Shown here in pieces: positions 1 through 7,096 of a DNA stretch of 34,364 nucleotides. Each line of letters starts with the position of its first letter. Position 1 is the first letter of the stretch. The notes below the pieces were generated by a model that saw nothing but the letters and a program-made list of their open reading frames with translations, was not told the origin of the DNA and searched no databases. Source of the DNA: JADFUZ01 sp034430415 (GTDB taxonomy: Bacteria; Chloroflexota; Dehalococcoidia; GIF9; AB-539-J10); assembly GCA_034430415.1 (NCBI GenBank), contig DAOUEN010000165.1:1-34364 (forward strand), in the 5' to 3' direction. Position numbers and translations under genes: made by a program.

Positions 1-1
1 C

Positions 2-76
2 GTGGATAAGATTCCCACACACCAGCTATCGCCTGGAGAACAGTTAGGTGTCTGCTGCCGCTGTGCAGGAGGATAA
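2..76 (+). CDS. Possible 3' end of an upstream small ORF (partial)
   Basis: A reading frame is open from the window edge to a TAA at 74-76 and gives 24 residues ending in a Cys-rich tail (V-C-C-R-C-A-G-G). No family is recognisable. Its stop codon lies beside the ribosome binding site of the next small ORF (start at 80), which would fit a two-gene transcript. The fragment is too short to exclude chance. Confidence 0.22.
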   Translation: MDKIPTHQLSPGEQLGVCCRCAGG

Positions 77-79
77 GTA

Positions 80-232
80 ATGGCTAAGGATAAATCTAAG
101 AAAAGTCCCGCGAAGCCGGTTGCCGAGGAGCAGGATACGAAGGGAACGTGCAAACTCGTGGGATTCCTCAGGTGGCTGTGGTGTCCCTGCCAGTGCGCTG
201 CCGACAAGGACTCAAAGCAATCCAAGAAGTAG
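80..232 (+). CDS. Small Lys/Cys-containing hypothetical protein (50 aa)
   Basis: This is a 50-residue ORF with an ATG preceded by a clear AGGAGG (67-72) at a workable spacing. The N terminus is Lys-rich (MAKDKSKKSPAKP). The middle has a short hydrophobic segment running into W-C-P-C-Q-C, and the tail is again Lys/Ser-rich. The three closely spaced Cys could bind a metal, but that is only inference. I do not recognise the family. The N terminus resembles that of the 37-aa ORF on the minus strand at 1652-1765, which also begins MAK and is Lys-rich. Support comes from the ribosome binding site rather than homology. Confidence 0.45.
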   Translation: MAKDKSKKSPAKPVAEEQDTKGTCKLVGFLRWLWCPCQCAADKDSKQSKK

Positions 233-233
233 A

Positions 234-255
234 CCGGGCGACGCCAGCTGCCCGG
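234..255. terminator. GC hairpin between convergent small genes
   Basis: Perfect 6-bp arms CCGGGC (234-239) and GCCCGG (250-255) flank a 10-base loop. The hairpin sits between the stop of the 50-aa ORF on plus and the end of the minus-strand membrane protein gene. There is no T-tract on either side, so it is only terminator-like. Confidence 0.3.
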
Positions 256-268
256 GCAACAGGAAAAG

Positions 269-457
269 TTACTTTCTGCCCTTGGCGTAGATACGGCATC
301 CCGAGACAATGAGGGCGATCCCGCCGATACCCAGAATCCAGAAGATGACTATTCCCAGCGTGCTGGTCCAGTACAGGGCCCCCAGGACCCATGGCAGGAG
401 CAGTGCAGCAACGCCGGCCCCTATTCTGATGTAGGCTCTCTTTCTGTATTCCGGCAC
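269..457 (-). CDS. Small two-helix membrane protein (62 aa)
   Basis: This encodes a short hydrophobic protein. After a basic N terminus (PEYRKRAYIR) come two predicted transmembrane segments, roughly residues 11-30 and 33-52, then a basic tail ending Y-A-K-G-R-K. No family is recognised. I place the start at the GTG whose first base is 457, because AAAGGAGG lies four bases upstream of it. An in-frame ATG at 496 would add 13 basic residues but has no ribosome binding site. It is convergent with the 50-aa ORF and close to another small membrane protein gene at 661. Confidence 0.55.
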   Translation of the reverse strand: MPEYRKRAYIRIGAGVAALLLPWVLGALYWTSTLGIVIFWILGIGGIALIVSGCRIYAKGRK

Positions 458-596
458 ATCGCCTCCTTTCTTACGCCTCTTTCGCAGCGTAGACATGGCC
501 CGAAGCGATTGTACCCCAGCCCGCTCTCAAGGACAAGACCCGGTGATTCAGGCGAGTCGGCCCGAATCTTGAACGCGGTGCGCTGGCTACTACATA

Positions 597-625
597 TTGA
601 CAAGCTCAAGGCCGTTCTCTTTAAT
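597..625 (+). promoter_or_regulatory. Sigma70-type promoter for the 63-aa membrane protein
   Basis: TTGACA (597-602) and TTTAAT (620-625) are separated by exactly 17 bases. The start of transcription would be near 632. That gives a short leader containing AAAGGAGGT just before the ATG at 661. This is one of the best -35/-10 pairs in the window. Confidence 0.7.
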
Positions 626-660
626 GGACACTGGGGGATACTGGAAAAAGGAGGTAAGAA

Positions 661-852
661 ATGCCCCGCGTATTTAGGAGTCTCGCATCCATAGTTGTCT
701 GGGTACTGTTTGTCATTGGCTGCATAGGAGTGGTTCACTTCTATGCCACCGCATTCATGACTGGAGTGCCGCCGATGACTTGTCTGGGCCTCACCATTGC
801 CAGCCTCTTCCTGTCGATATGTGCAATGAAGCTGAGGCAGATGCTGGAATAG
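661..852 (+). CDS. Small two-helix membrane protein (63 aa)
   Basis: This is a 63-residue hydrophobic protein. It has a short basic N terminus (MPRVFR), a first transmembrane segment at about residues 8-27, a short loop containing TGVPPM, and a second segment at about 40-56. It ends in a charged tail (KLRQMLE). No family is recognised. Reality is supported by a strong ribosome binding site (AAAGGAGGTAAGAA before ATG) and a consensus-like promoter at 597-625. The downstream neighbour tspO is convergent, so this is a single-gene transcription unit. Confidence 0.65.
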   Translation: MPRVFRSLASIVVWVLFVIGCIGVVHFYATAFMTGVPPMTCLGLTIASLFLSICAMKLRQMLE

Positions 853-892
853 GGCCGGCGCTTCACTCGACGCACCGAAGTTTGAACGTCTG

Positions 893-909
893 GCGGCCTC
901 TGCGGCCGC
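893..909. terminator. GC-rich hairpin between convergent genes
   Basis: GCGGCC (893-898) and GGCCGC (904-909) form a perfect 6-bp stem with a 5-base loop. It lies between the end of the 63-aa gene and the end of the minus-strand tspO homologue. No T-tract follows on either strand, so a terminator role is inferred from position and stem only. Confidence 0.33.
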
Positions 910-915
910 TCGCTG

Positions 916-1404
916 CTAGGCGTTCAGCACATATATGTAGGCGTTCAGGGTCGCGGCAAAGGTCACCCATGCTATGTATGGGACCAGGAGCGCGCCGGCT
1001 GGAGTCGATATTCTGAAGAACTTCAGGGTGGTGAGCAGTATCGCGGCCCACAGGAGTACGATTACGATAATCCCGCCGAGCGGGGACTGAAGACCGAAGA
1101 ACGCCACCGACCAGAGGGCGTTCAGCACCAGTTGGACCAGGAATAGGATGAGTGCCGTTCTCACCCGTTTCTGGTCGAGGCCCACCCGCCACACGAGGGA
1201 TGCGGATATCCCCATCAATAGATAGAGTGTGATCCAGGCAGGGGCGAAGAGCCAGCTTGGCGGGGTAAAGGTAGGTTTTGCCAGCGCCGCGTACCATGTC
1301 GGGATTGCCGGTGTGGTGAACACCGAACCTATGACACCGGCGAGCTGGCAGGCGATAATACTCACTATCAGCTTGAAGACGTACTTCCGCCTCTCATTTT
1401 CCAT
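916..1404 (-). CDS. tspO: TspO/MBR family tryptophan-rich sensory protein
   Basis: This is a five-helix integral membrane protein of 162 residues, the usual length for the family. TspO proteins bind porphyrins and related ligands and are linked to tetrapyrrole and stress responses. Family hallmarks are visible: W-Y-A-A-L-A-K-P-T-F-T-P-P and then W-x-F-A-P-A-W near residues 37-58, LYLLMG, an LNALWS-x-x-FFG segment in the middle, and a C-terminal PY-x-x-WV-x-FA-x-x-LN motif. The ATG at 1404 has GGAGG six bases upstream. The gene is convergent with a small membrane protein gene. Upstream of it is the long gap at 1405-1951. The physiological ligand cannot be told from sequence. Confidence 0.93.
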   Translation of the reverse strand: MENERRKYVFKLIVSIIACQLAGVIGSVFTTPAIPTWYAALAKPTFTPPSWLFAPAWITLYLLMGISASLVWRVGLDQKRVRTALILFLVQLVLNALWSVAFFGLQSPLGGIIVIVLLWAAILLTTLKFFRISTPAGALLVPYIAWVTFAATLNAYIYVLNA

Positions 1405-1651
1405 TTCATGCCTCCGCCTTACTTTCCTAATCTGACGATAGACCTATCACAGCTTGTTTACGTGTCTGGGCACCCTTCATCTTCCGAAAGAACGGCGACT
1501 CTCCTCTCAGGGCGCCCAGTATAGTCCAGTCATCCCATTAGCACAACTCCCCAAAATGCCTTGCCTCCTACGATTCCAGACATCCTGGTCCCATATAATA
1601 GGGGACACGCATCCCGATTTGCCGACCCGTGGTCGTTGGTGGCTACACTGC

Positions 1652-1765
1652 TCATATCTGTTGACCCTGGAGACCTCGGCTACGCTGATTCGATATGGTC
1701 TTCTGTGGAGTTTGATAATCCCATTCAGACAGATTCTTCTTCTTGTCCTTGCTGGCCTTGGCCAT
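1652..1765 (-). CDS. Possible small Lys-rich protein (37 aa)
   Basis: This is a minus-strand ORF of 37 residues starting MAKASKDKKKNLSEWDY and ending in a Gln/Arg-rich tail. AGAGGG lies four bases before the ATG. It has no recognisable domain. The N terminus resembles that of the 50-aa ORF at 80-232 (both begin MAK and are Lys-rich), which is the main reason to list it. It lies in an otherwise gene-poor gap and may be a chance ORF. Confidence 0.25.
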   Translation of the reverse strand: MAKASKDKKKNLSEWDYQTPQKTISNQRSRGLQGQQI

Positions 1766-1781
1766 TTATCCCTCTTCTACT

Positions 1782-1797
1782 CCAAATACGAATTTGG
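1782..1797. repeat. Palindrome CCAAAT-N4-ATTTGG
   Basis: A perfect 6-bp dyad with a 4-base centre spans 1782-1797. It lies about 20 bases upstream of the possible 37-aa minus-strand ORF and about 115 bases upstream of the promoter of the gene at 1952. Its size and symmetry would suit a dimeric repressor site. No regulator can be named. Confidence 0.35.
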
Positions 1798-1833
1798 GCT
1801 GACTGTCTTCTCTTCGAATGCTCTTGTGAGATA

Positions 1834-1898
1834 GACCATGACCACGATAGAATGCTCTAACCTAAACGTGCGAGAATTGGAGAAATGTAGTCATGGTC
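1834..1898. repeat. 9-bp inverted repeat around a 47-base loop
   Basis: GACCATGAC (1834-1842) is the exact reverse complement of GTCATGGTC (1890-1898). The right arm ends 13 bases before the -35 box of the promoter for the gene at 1952. It could be a pair of half-operators or a long hairpin. Chance cannot be excluded. Confidence 0.3.
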
Positions 1899-1910
1899 AG
1901 CACTTGCATC

Positions 1911-1939
1911 TTGAACCATTCTGGCTGTAGGTTTAATAT
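1911..1939 (+). promoter_or_regulatory. Promoter of the beta-CASP hydrolase gene
   Basis: TTGAAC (1911-1916) and TAATAT (1934-1939) are 17 bases apart. Transcription would begin around 1946, leaving only about 5-6 bases before the ATG at 1952. No ribosome binding site is seen there, so the mRNA would be nearly leaderless. Confidence 0.5.
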
Positions 1940-1951
1940 GACGGGCTAGGC

Positions 1952-3358
1952 ATGGACATCAAGCTAAGCTTTCTGGGCGCGGCCCAGAACGTTACCGGGT
2001 CACGTCACCTTGTGGAGCTAGACAACCTCAAGTTCCTTATCGACTGCGGGCTGTTTCAGGAAAGGCAGTTCAAGGCGAGAAACTGGGAGCCGTTTCCTTT
2101 CGCGCCTGATACGCTGGACGCCGTCCTCCTGACTCATGCCCACCTGGACCACTGCGGCCTGCTGCCCAAGCTGGTGCGCGAGGGGTTCAGCGGACCCATC
2201 TACTGCACCGCGGCCACTGCGGAAATCGCCAGGATCATACTGCTGGACTCAGCGAAGATCCAGGAAGAAGATGCGGAGTTCAAAAGGGAAAGGCACCGCC
2301 GCGAGGGAAGGAAAGGGCCCTACCCCGAGGTCCCGCTGTACTCCGTGGATGACGCCCGGGCCTGTCTACCCCAATTGTTTCCTGTGCGGTACGAGGAAAC
2401 CATGGAGCTAGCCGACGGGGTTAGCGCCACCTTCCACGACGCCGGCCATATCCTGGGCTCATCAATGGTCAAGATGAATGTAGCGAGGAACGGGGAAAGA
2501 AGGAGCCTGCTTTTCTCCGGCGACGTGGGCCGCTGGGATAGGCCCATACTCCGCGATCCGACTCTTTTCCAGGAGGCCGACTATGTGCTGGTGGAGTCCA
2601 CCTATGGTGACAGGACTCATGAGAGCCAGGAGACCATCGACGAGAGGCTTGCCGAGGTGGTCAACTCGACCGTGAAAGCGGGCGGCAACATAGTCATTCC
2701 GAGCTTCGCCCTGGAAAGGTCCCAGGAAGTGCTGTACTACCTGAATGAGCTGCTGATGGGGGATCGGATACCACACCTGGTCGTTTTCGTCGACAGCCCC
2801 ATGGCGGTAACCGTCACCGATGTCTTCCAGCAGCACCCCGAGCTGTTCGACGAGGAGATGACGCAGCTTATCCGGCAGAGGAACTCGCCCTTCGAGTTCC
2901 CCGGCCTCACCATGGTGAGGACAGTGGACCAGTCGAAGGCGATAAACCGTATCAGCGGGACGGCGATGATAATCGCCGGGTCGGGGATGTGCACCGGAGG
3001 GCGGATAAAGTACCACCTTGTCAGGAACATCTCCAGGCTGGAGAGCACGGTCCTGTTCGTGGGATACCAGGCGGCGGGCACCCTGGGGAGGCAGATCGTT
3101 GACGGTGCAGAAGAAGTGCGGATCCTGGGGCAGAGGCACCCTGTGAGGGCCAGGGTGGCACAGATACATGGTTTCTCTGCCCATGCCGACAGAGACGAGC
3201 TGTTTCGCTGGCTGTCAGGTCTCCAGGAGCCGCCCCGGCAGGTGTTCGTGGTGCACGGAGAAGCTGAGGCAGCCGGACACTTCGCTGGCTTTCTCAGGGA
3301 GAAGACCGGCTGGAACGTATCGGTGCCGCAGTACCGGGATGAAGTTATGCTGGAGTAG
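1952..3358 (+). CDS. Metallo-beta-lactamase/beta-CASP/RMMBL hydrolase (CPSF-like ribonuclease)
   Basis: This is a 468-residue cytosolic zinc hydrolase of the beta-CASP family that processes RNA in bacteria and archaea. Members include the archaeal CPSF-type enzymes and Thermus TTHA0252. The metallo-beta-lactamase core starts at residue 1, with HAHLDHCG at residues 62-69 as the main zinc motif. Further metal ligands appear in DAGHILGS and FSGDVGRWD. The beta-CASP domain follows with ESTYGDRTH, SGTAMIIAGSGMCTGGR and a late VVHGEAEA motif. The RMMBL segment contains HGFSAHADRDEL. No KH domain precedes it, so it resembles stand-alone nucleases. Exact RNA substrates cannot be predicted. Confidence 0.9.
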   Translation: MDIKLSFLGAAQNVTGSRHLVELDNLKFLIDCGLFQERQFKARNWEPFPFAPDTLDAVLLTHAHLDHCGLLPKLVREGFSGPIYCTAATAEIARIILLDSAKIQEEDAEFKRERHRREGRKGPYPEVPLYSVDDARACLPQLFPVRYEETMELADGVSATFHDAGHILGSSMVKMNVARNGERRSLLFSGDVGRWDRPILRDPTLFQEADYVLVESTYGDRTHESQETIDERLAEVVNSTVKAGGNIVIPSFALERSQEVLYYLNELLMGDRIPHLVVFVDSPMAVTVTDVFQQHPELFDEEMTQLIRQRNSPFEFPGLTMVRTVDQSKAINRISGTAMIIAGSGMCTGGRIKYHLVRNISRLESTVLFVGYQAAGTLGRQIVDGAEEVRILGQRHPVRARVAQIHGFSAHADRDELFRWLSGLQEPPRQVFVVHGEAEAAGHFAGFLREKTGWNVSVPQYRDEVMLE

Positions 3359-3387
3359 CGTGCAGGGCTGTCCCGAAGGCTCCTGGA

Positions 3388-4071
3388 CTACTCGGCCAGG
3401 GCTCTCCTGCCGACAATCTGGTGTTTGGCATACCATCTCTGGACGGCGTCAACGACCTCAGCGGGCTGGTCGCAGATTGTCAGTGCGTCGAGCTCTTCCT
3501 CGGAGATGAACTCCCTGGCCAGGACGACCGCCCGCAGCCAGTCGAGGAATCCTTTCCAGTACGGACTGTGGAACAGCACCACGGGGAAAGGCTTGATCTT
3601 GTGGGTCTGCATCAGGCACAGCACCTCCGTAACCTCGTCGAGCGTTCCCAGGCCGCCGGGCATGATGACGAAGGCGGTGGCATACTTGACCAGCATGACT
3701 TTGCGGGCGAAGAAGTGACTGAAGGTTATCGACTTGGTCGTATAGGCGTTGCAGACCTGCTCCTCGGGCAGCTCTATGTTCAGGCCGATTGACGTAGCTC
3801 CGGCCTTGAGGGCGCCCTTGTTGGCTGCCTCCATAACGCCGGGCCCTCCGCCGGTTATGATGGAAAAGCCCTTCTTCCCCAGCCTGCGGGCTATCTCCTC
3901 AGTCTGGGCATAGAGCTGGTCGCCGGGGCTGAGACGGGCCGAGCCGTATATGGTCACCGCCGGCTCTACTCCCGAAAGCTTGTCGAATCCCTCCACCAGT
4001 TCGCCGATTATTCGGAACATGCGCCATGATTCTTCCTTGGCCAGGTTGCTAATTTCGTAGTCGTATCCCAT
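3388..4071 (-). CDS. LOG family / TIGR00730 Rossmann-fold protein
   Basis: This is a 227-residue LOG-type protein. Characterised members are nucleoside 5'-monophosphate phosphoribohydrolases that release a base from AMP-like nucleotides, including cytokinin nucleotides. The two family signatures are present: GGGPGVMEAANKGA near residues 73-86, and PGGLGTLDE, the nucleotide and catalytic motif, near residues 138-146. FFARKVMLVKY lies between them. GGAGGGG sits just before the ATG at 4071. The gene is convergent with the beta-CASP gene and divergent from the acetyltransferase gene. A role in purine salvage or cleanup is more likely than hormone production. Confidence 0.88.
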   Translation of the reverse strand: MGYDYEISNLAKEESWRMFRIIGELVEGFDKLSGVEPAVTIYGSARLSPGDQLYAQTEEIARRLGKKGFSIITGGGPGVMEAANKGALKAGATSIGLNIELPEEQVCNAYTTKSITFSHFFARKVMLVKYATAFVIMPGGLGTLDEVTEVLCLMQTHKIKPFPVVLFHSPYWKGFLDWLRAVVLAREFISEEELDALTICDQPAEVVDAVQRWYAKHQIVGRRALAE

Positions 4072-4092
4072 AGTCCCCTCCAGAGAGAGTAA

Positions 4093-4101
4093 ATACTACC
4101 A
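4093..4101 (-). promoter_or_regulatory. Extended -10 promoter for the LOG-family gene
   Basis: Read on the minus strand, TGG-TAGTAT lies about 22 bases upstream of the ATG at 4071. This leaves a short leader holding the GGAGGGG ribosome binding site. No good -35 is obvious. Confidence 0.4.
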
Positions 4102-4209
4102 TACTCACCCCATCAGACACCGAACCGGTTACGGGCCGACGTGGCAGTCCGAAGGCCGCGGCGGGCACAGGTTCGCCGGACAGCAGCCCATGGCGGAGCT
4201 AACGGGGTC

Positions 4210-4218
4210 TGATATAAT
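4210..4218 (+). promoter_or_regulatory. Extended -10 TGA-TATAAT, nine bases before the ATG
   Basis: A perfect TATAAT (4213-4218) is preceded by TGA. The start codon at 4228 is only nine bases beyond it. Transcription from this box would start at about 4225, so the mRNA should have a 0-3 base leader. No ribosome binding site is present between the box and the ATG. Confidence 0.65.
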
Positions 4219-4227
4219 GGGCGGAAC

Positions 4228-5439
4228 ATGTCGCAACTGCCGCTGAGGATCGACGAGATCCCCCTCGGCGACTCACGGATCAGGGCTTTCGCCCGCTTTC
4301 CCTGGCGCCTTTACCGGGGTGATCCCTGCTGGAGCCCACCTCTACAGGGCGACCTGCTCGGTAGTCGCATGCTTGGCCTGACCGGCCTGCTGACCGGGAA
4401 GCATCCGTACCACAGCCACGCGGAGGTGACCCATTTTCTGGCCTGGCGTGGAAGACAGCCGGTAGGGCGGATATCCGCTGCTATCAACGGCCGCTTCAAC
4501 GAGCACTATGGGCTGAGCATCGGGTTCTTTGGCTTCTTTGATGTGGTGAAGGAGTATGAAGTGGCCGCCGCGCTGCTGGACAGGGCAAAGGAGTGGGTAA
4601 GATGCCGCGGGATGACAATCTTGCGCGGCCCCGGGGAGTACTCCAACGCCACGCACGAACGCCAGGGTATCCTGATAGATGGGTTTCAATATCCGCCGAC
4701 GGTGGAGTTGACACACAATCCTCCCTACTACGGCGAGTTCTTGGAGCGCTATGGCTTCCGCAAGGCCAAGGACTACTATGCCCACATGATGGATGTGCAG
4801 ACTCCCGTCCCGCCGCGACTGGTAAAACTTGCAGAGCAGGCGTGCCGGCGGAAGGAGGTCGAGACGCGCCCGTTGATTCTGAAGGACCTGGTCGCTGACG
4901 TGCACCTCGTAGTAGACATCTACAACGAGGCCTGGGCGCAGAACTGGGGCTTTCTGCCCATCACCGACGATGAGGCCGGCATGCTGGCGAATTCCCTCCG
5001 GCCGATTGTCGATCCGGGCCTGGTCCGGTTCGCCTTCATAAGGGGCGAGCCGGCTGCCGTCTTCGGGGCGTTTCCAGATGCCTATTACGCCCTGCGGCCG
5101 CGCTGGTGCTGGTATGGCGACTCCGACCCGGTGCGCCTGGCCAGGCTGTTGTGGATGCGCCGCCATATCCCCCGTGTGCGGCTGATGTTCTTCGGGATTC
5201 GCCCCCGTTTTCGACGCAACGGCGTTGACGCCCTTCTGTACAAAGAGGTCAAGGAATACGCCATGGGACGGGGCTACCAAACGTGCGAGACGTCCCTGCT
5301 GCTGGAGGACAATAACCTCATCCTCAAGGCTTCGGAGTTCATGGGGGCGCGGCGCTACAAGACATGGCGCATATATGACCTGCCGCTGGAGGAAGCGGGT
5401 GGCCGGGACAGGGAACGCAGGCCCGCAGGAGGTGACTAG
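4228..5439 (+). CDS. YghO-like GNAT-fold N-acetyltransferase family protein
   Basis: This is a 403-residue cytosolic protein resembling the E. coli YghO family, a two-part GNAT-like fold of unknown substrate. N-terminal features include FPWRLYRGDPCWSPPL and the FLAWRGRQPVGRISA strand pair. The middle has FGFFDVVKEYE and RGPGEYSNATHERQG. The C-terminal half carries an acyltransferase-like region (FFGIRPRFRRNGVDALLYKE) and LLEDNNLI. GNAT enzymes move an acyl group from acyl-CoA to an amine, but the acceptor here is unknown. The start is set by the TATAAT box nine bases upstream and implies a leaderless mRNA. One base separates its stop from the ATG of the gamma-glutamyltransferase gene, so the two form an operon. 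Confidence 0.75.
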   Translation: MSQLPLRIDEIPLGDSRIRAFARFPWRLYRGDPCWSPPLQGDLLGSRMLGLTGLLTGKHPYHSHAEVTHFLAWRGRQPVGRISAAINGRFNEHYGLSIGFFGFFDVVKEYEVAAALLDRAKEWVRCRGMTILRGPGEYSNATHERQGILIDGFQYPPTVELTHNPPYYGEFLERYGFRKAKDYYAHMMDVQTPVPPRLVKLAEQACRRKEVETRPLILKDLVADVHLVVDIYNEAWAQNWGFLPITDDEAGMLANSLRPIVDPGLVRFAFIRGEPAAVFGAFPDAYYALRPRWCWYGDSDPVRLARLLWMRRHIPRVRLMFFGIRPRFRRNGVDALLYKEVKEYAMGRGYQTCETSLLLEDNNLILKASEFMGARRYKTWRIYDLPLEEAGGRDRERRPAGGD

Positions 5440-5440
5440 G

Positions 5441-7027
5441 ATGGCACAGTTTGATTGGAAGCTACCTTACCCGTCGCAGCGCATGCCGGTACTGGCCCGC
5501 AACATGGTCGCCACCTCCCAACCCCTGGCTGCCCAGGCCGGGTTGAGAATGCTGCTGGAGGGGGGCAACGCTGTCGATGCTGCCGTCGCCACGGCCATAG
5601 CCCTGACGGTGGTGGAGCCCACCATGAACGGTATTGGTGGAGACGCCTTCGCTATCGTCTGGGATGGCAAGGAATTGCATGGGCTGAATGCCTCAGGTCG
5701 CTCTCCGGCAGCCTGGGAGTTTGAGCAGTTCGCCCAATTTGAGTCTATGCCTTTGCTGGGATGGAAGTCGGTTACCGTGCCTGGAGCCGTATCGTCGTGG
5801 GTGGAGTTGTCCTCCAGGTTCGGGCGCTTGCCCTTTGAGCATCTGTTCGAACCGGCGATAGAATATGCCCGGGACGGCTTCTTGATTTCTCCGGTAGTCG
5901 CTGAGATGTGGAGTTCCGCGCCGGAGGCGTACAGGGCTTTCCCTGAGTTTGCCGCCGCCTTTCTACCCGGTGGCAGGGCCCCCGAGGCAGGGGAGAGATT
6001 CGAGTTCAAGGCTCAGGCGGCGACCCTCGGACGCATCGCGGAGACAAGGGGCGAAGCCTTCTACAGGGGGGACCTGGCGAGCAAGATAGTGGCTCACGCC
6101 AGGGCCACCGGAGGCTTGATGACGAACGAAGACCTGGCTGGCCACAAAGCTGATTGGGTTGACACTATTTGTCTGGACTATCGCGGGTTTTCGCTTCACG
6201 AAATCCCTCCCAACGGTCAGGGTATCGCAGCTTTGGTGATGCTGGGTATCCTTGAGCATTGGAACATCCAGGATTACGCGGTGGACTCCGCGGATAGCCT
6301 GCACCTGCAGATTGAAGCTATGAAGCTGGCCTTTGCCGATGCATATCGCTACGTCTCCGATCCGTCAAGCATGGACATAGACTATAGAGCCCTGCTGAGT
6401 CGAGACTACCTGTCTCAACGGGCGAAGCTGATTGACCTGAGAGAGGCCCGGGATCCGGTCTATGGCGTGCCGGAGGGTGGGGACACGGTCTATCTTGCTG
6501 CCGCTGATGCTGAAGGCATGATGGTCTCGTTCATACAGTCCAACTACCTTGGCTTTGGCTCGGGCATCGTCGTGCCCGACACCGGTATCAGCATGCAATC
6601 CCGGGCAGCTTGTTTCAGCCTGGAAAAGGGTCATCCCAACCAGGTTGCGGGAGGGAAACGGCCGTTCCATACCATAATCCCCGCCTTCGTGACCGGTGAC
6701 GGTGCGCCTTTGGTTAGCTTTGGTGTTATGGGGGGACCGATGCAGCCGCAGGGGCACGCCCAGATGATGGTGCGAATGTTTGACTATCATCAAAACCCAC
6801 AGGCGGCTTGCGACGCTCCACGCTGGCGCGTAGTCCCGGACAACAGGGTTGCATTTGAGCCTGGTTTCAAGCCGGGAGTGGTGGACGACTTGATTGAGCG
6901 GGGCCACAGGATTGAGGCAATTGGGCCGGATCCCCGCTTCGGCGGGGCTCAGCTAATTTACAGGCTGTCCGGTGGCTATTGCGGCGCTTCTGAGCCCAGG
7001 AAAGACGGGCAGGCGGTTGGGTTCTAA
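5441..7027 (+). CDS. ggt: Gamma-glutamyltransferase family protein
   Basis: This encodes a 528-residue N-terminal-nucleophile amidohydrolase precursor that cleaves gamma-glutamyl amides such as glutathione or related acyl amides. Members self-cleave into two chains at a conserved Thr. Here Thr349 in GGDTVYLAAAD is the expected nucleophile. Other signatures are GGNAVDAAVATAIALTVVEP, NGIGGDAF, ASGRSP and the late GVMGGPMQPQGH. The second residue after the nucleophile is not the usual Thr/His pair, so acylase-like specificity is possible. No signal peptide is visible, so a cytosolic location is suggested. The ATG at 5441 has AGGAGGTGA upstream. The same frame stays open back to 5225 inside the acetyltransferase gene, but that extension is not family-like. 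Confidence 0.88.
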   Translation: MAQFDWKLPYPSQRMPVLARNMVATSQPLAAQAGLRMLLEGGNAVDAAVATAIALTVVEPTMNGIGGDAFAIVWDGKELHGLNASGRSPAAWEFEQFAQFESMPLLGWKSVTVPGAVSSWVELSSRFGRLPFEHLFEPAIEYARDGFLISPVVAEMWSSAPEAYRAFPEFAAAFLPGGRAPEAGERFEFKAQAATLGRIAETRGEAFYRGDLASKIVAHARATGGLMTNEDLAGHKADWVDTICLDYRGFSLHEIPPNGQGIAALVMLGILEHWNIQDYAVDSADSLHLQIEAMKLAFADAYRYVSDPSSMDIDYRALLSRDYLSQRAKLIDLREARDPVYGVPEGGDTVYLAAADAEGMMVSFIQSNYLGFGSGIVVPDTGISMQSRAACFSLEKGHPNQVAGGKRPFHTIIPAFVTGDGAPLVSFGVMGGPMQPQGHAQMMVRMFDYHQNPQAACDAPRWRVVPDNRVAFEPGFKPGVVDDLIERGHRIEAIGPDPRFGGAQLIYRLSGGYCGASEPRKDGQAVGF

Positions 7028-7096
7028 TGGCGGGTGGGGCGGAGGGACTGGACTCTGAGGTCCCGGGTCCGGAGCGCGGAACCGCTCGATGTCAAG

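Larger units (their letters stand above)
1405..1951. other. 547-base gap with no convincing large gene
   Basis: This stretch is visibly AT-richer than the flanking coding DNA. The only long plus-strand frame (1454-1834) starts at a TTG without a ribosome binding site and has no recognisable motif. What it does hold is a possible 37-aa minus-strand ORF (1652-1765), a 16-base palindrome (1782-1797), a 9-bp inverted repeat with a long loop (1834-1898), and a promoter at 1911-1939 for the downstream gene. It could be a decayed gene or a regulatory region; I see no transposase remnant. Confidence 0.45.

Noticed and set aside
1454..1834. 126-aa plus-strand ORF in the gap before the beta-CASP gene
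   Set aside because: It begins at TTG without a ribosome binding site, has no recognisable motif and an irregular composition; it looks like chance reading through AT-richer DNA.
2462..3184. 240-aa minus-strand ORF within the beta-CASP gene
   Set aside because: It is antisense to a well-supported gene, with a composition typical of shadow frames.
4342..5280. 312-aa minus-strand ORF opposite the YghO-like gene
   Set aside because: The plus-strand gene has recognisable family segments and a promoter; the antisense frame has neither.
5225..5440. N-terminal extension of the gamma-glutamyltransferase frame
   Set aside because: It overlaps the end of the acetyltransferase gene in another frame. 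The ATG at 5441 has a strong ribosome binding site and gives a family-like start.
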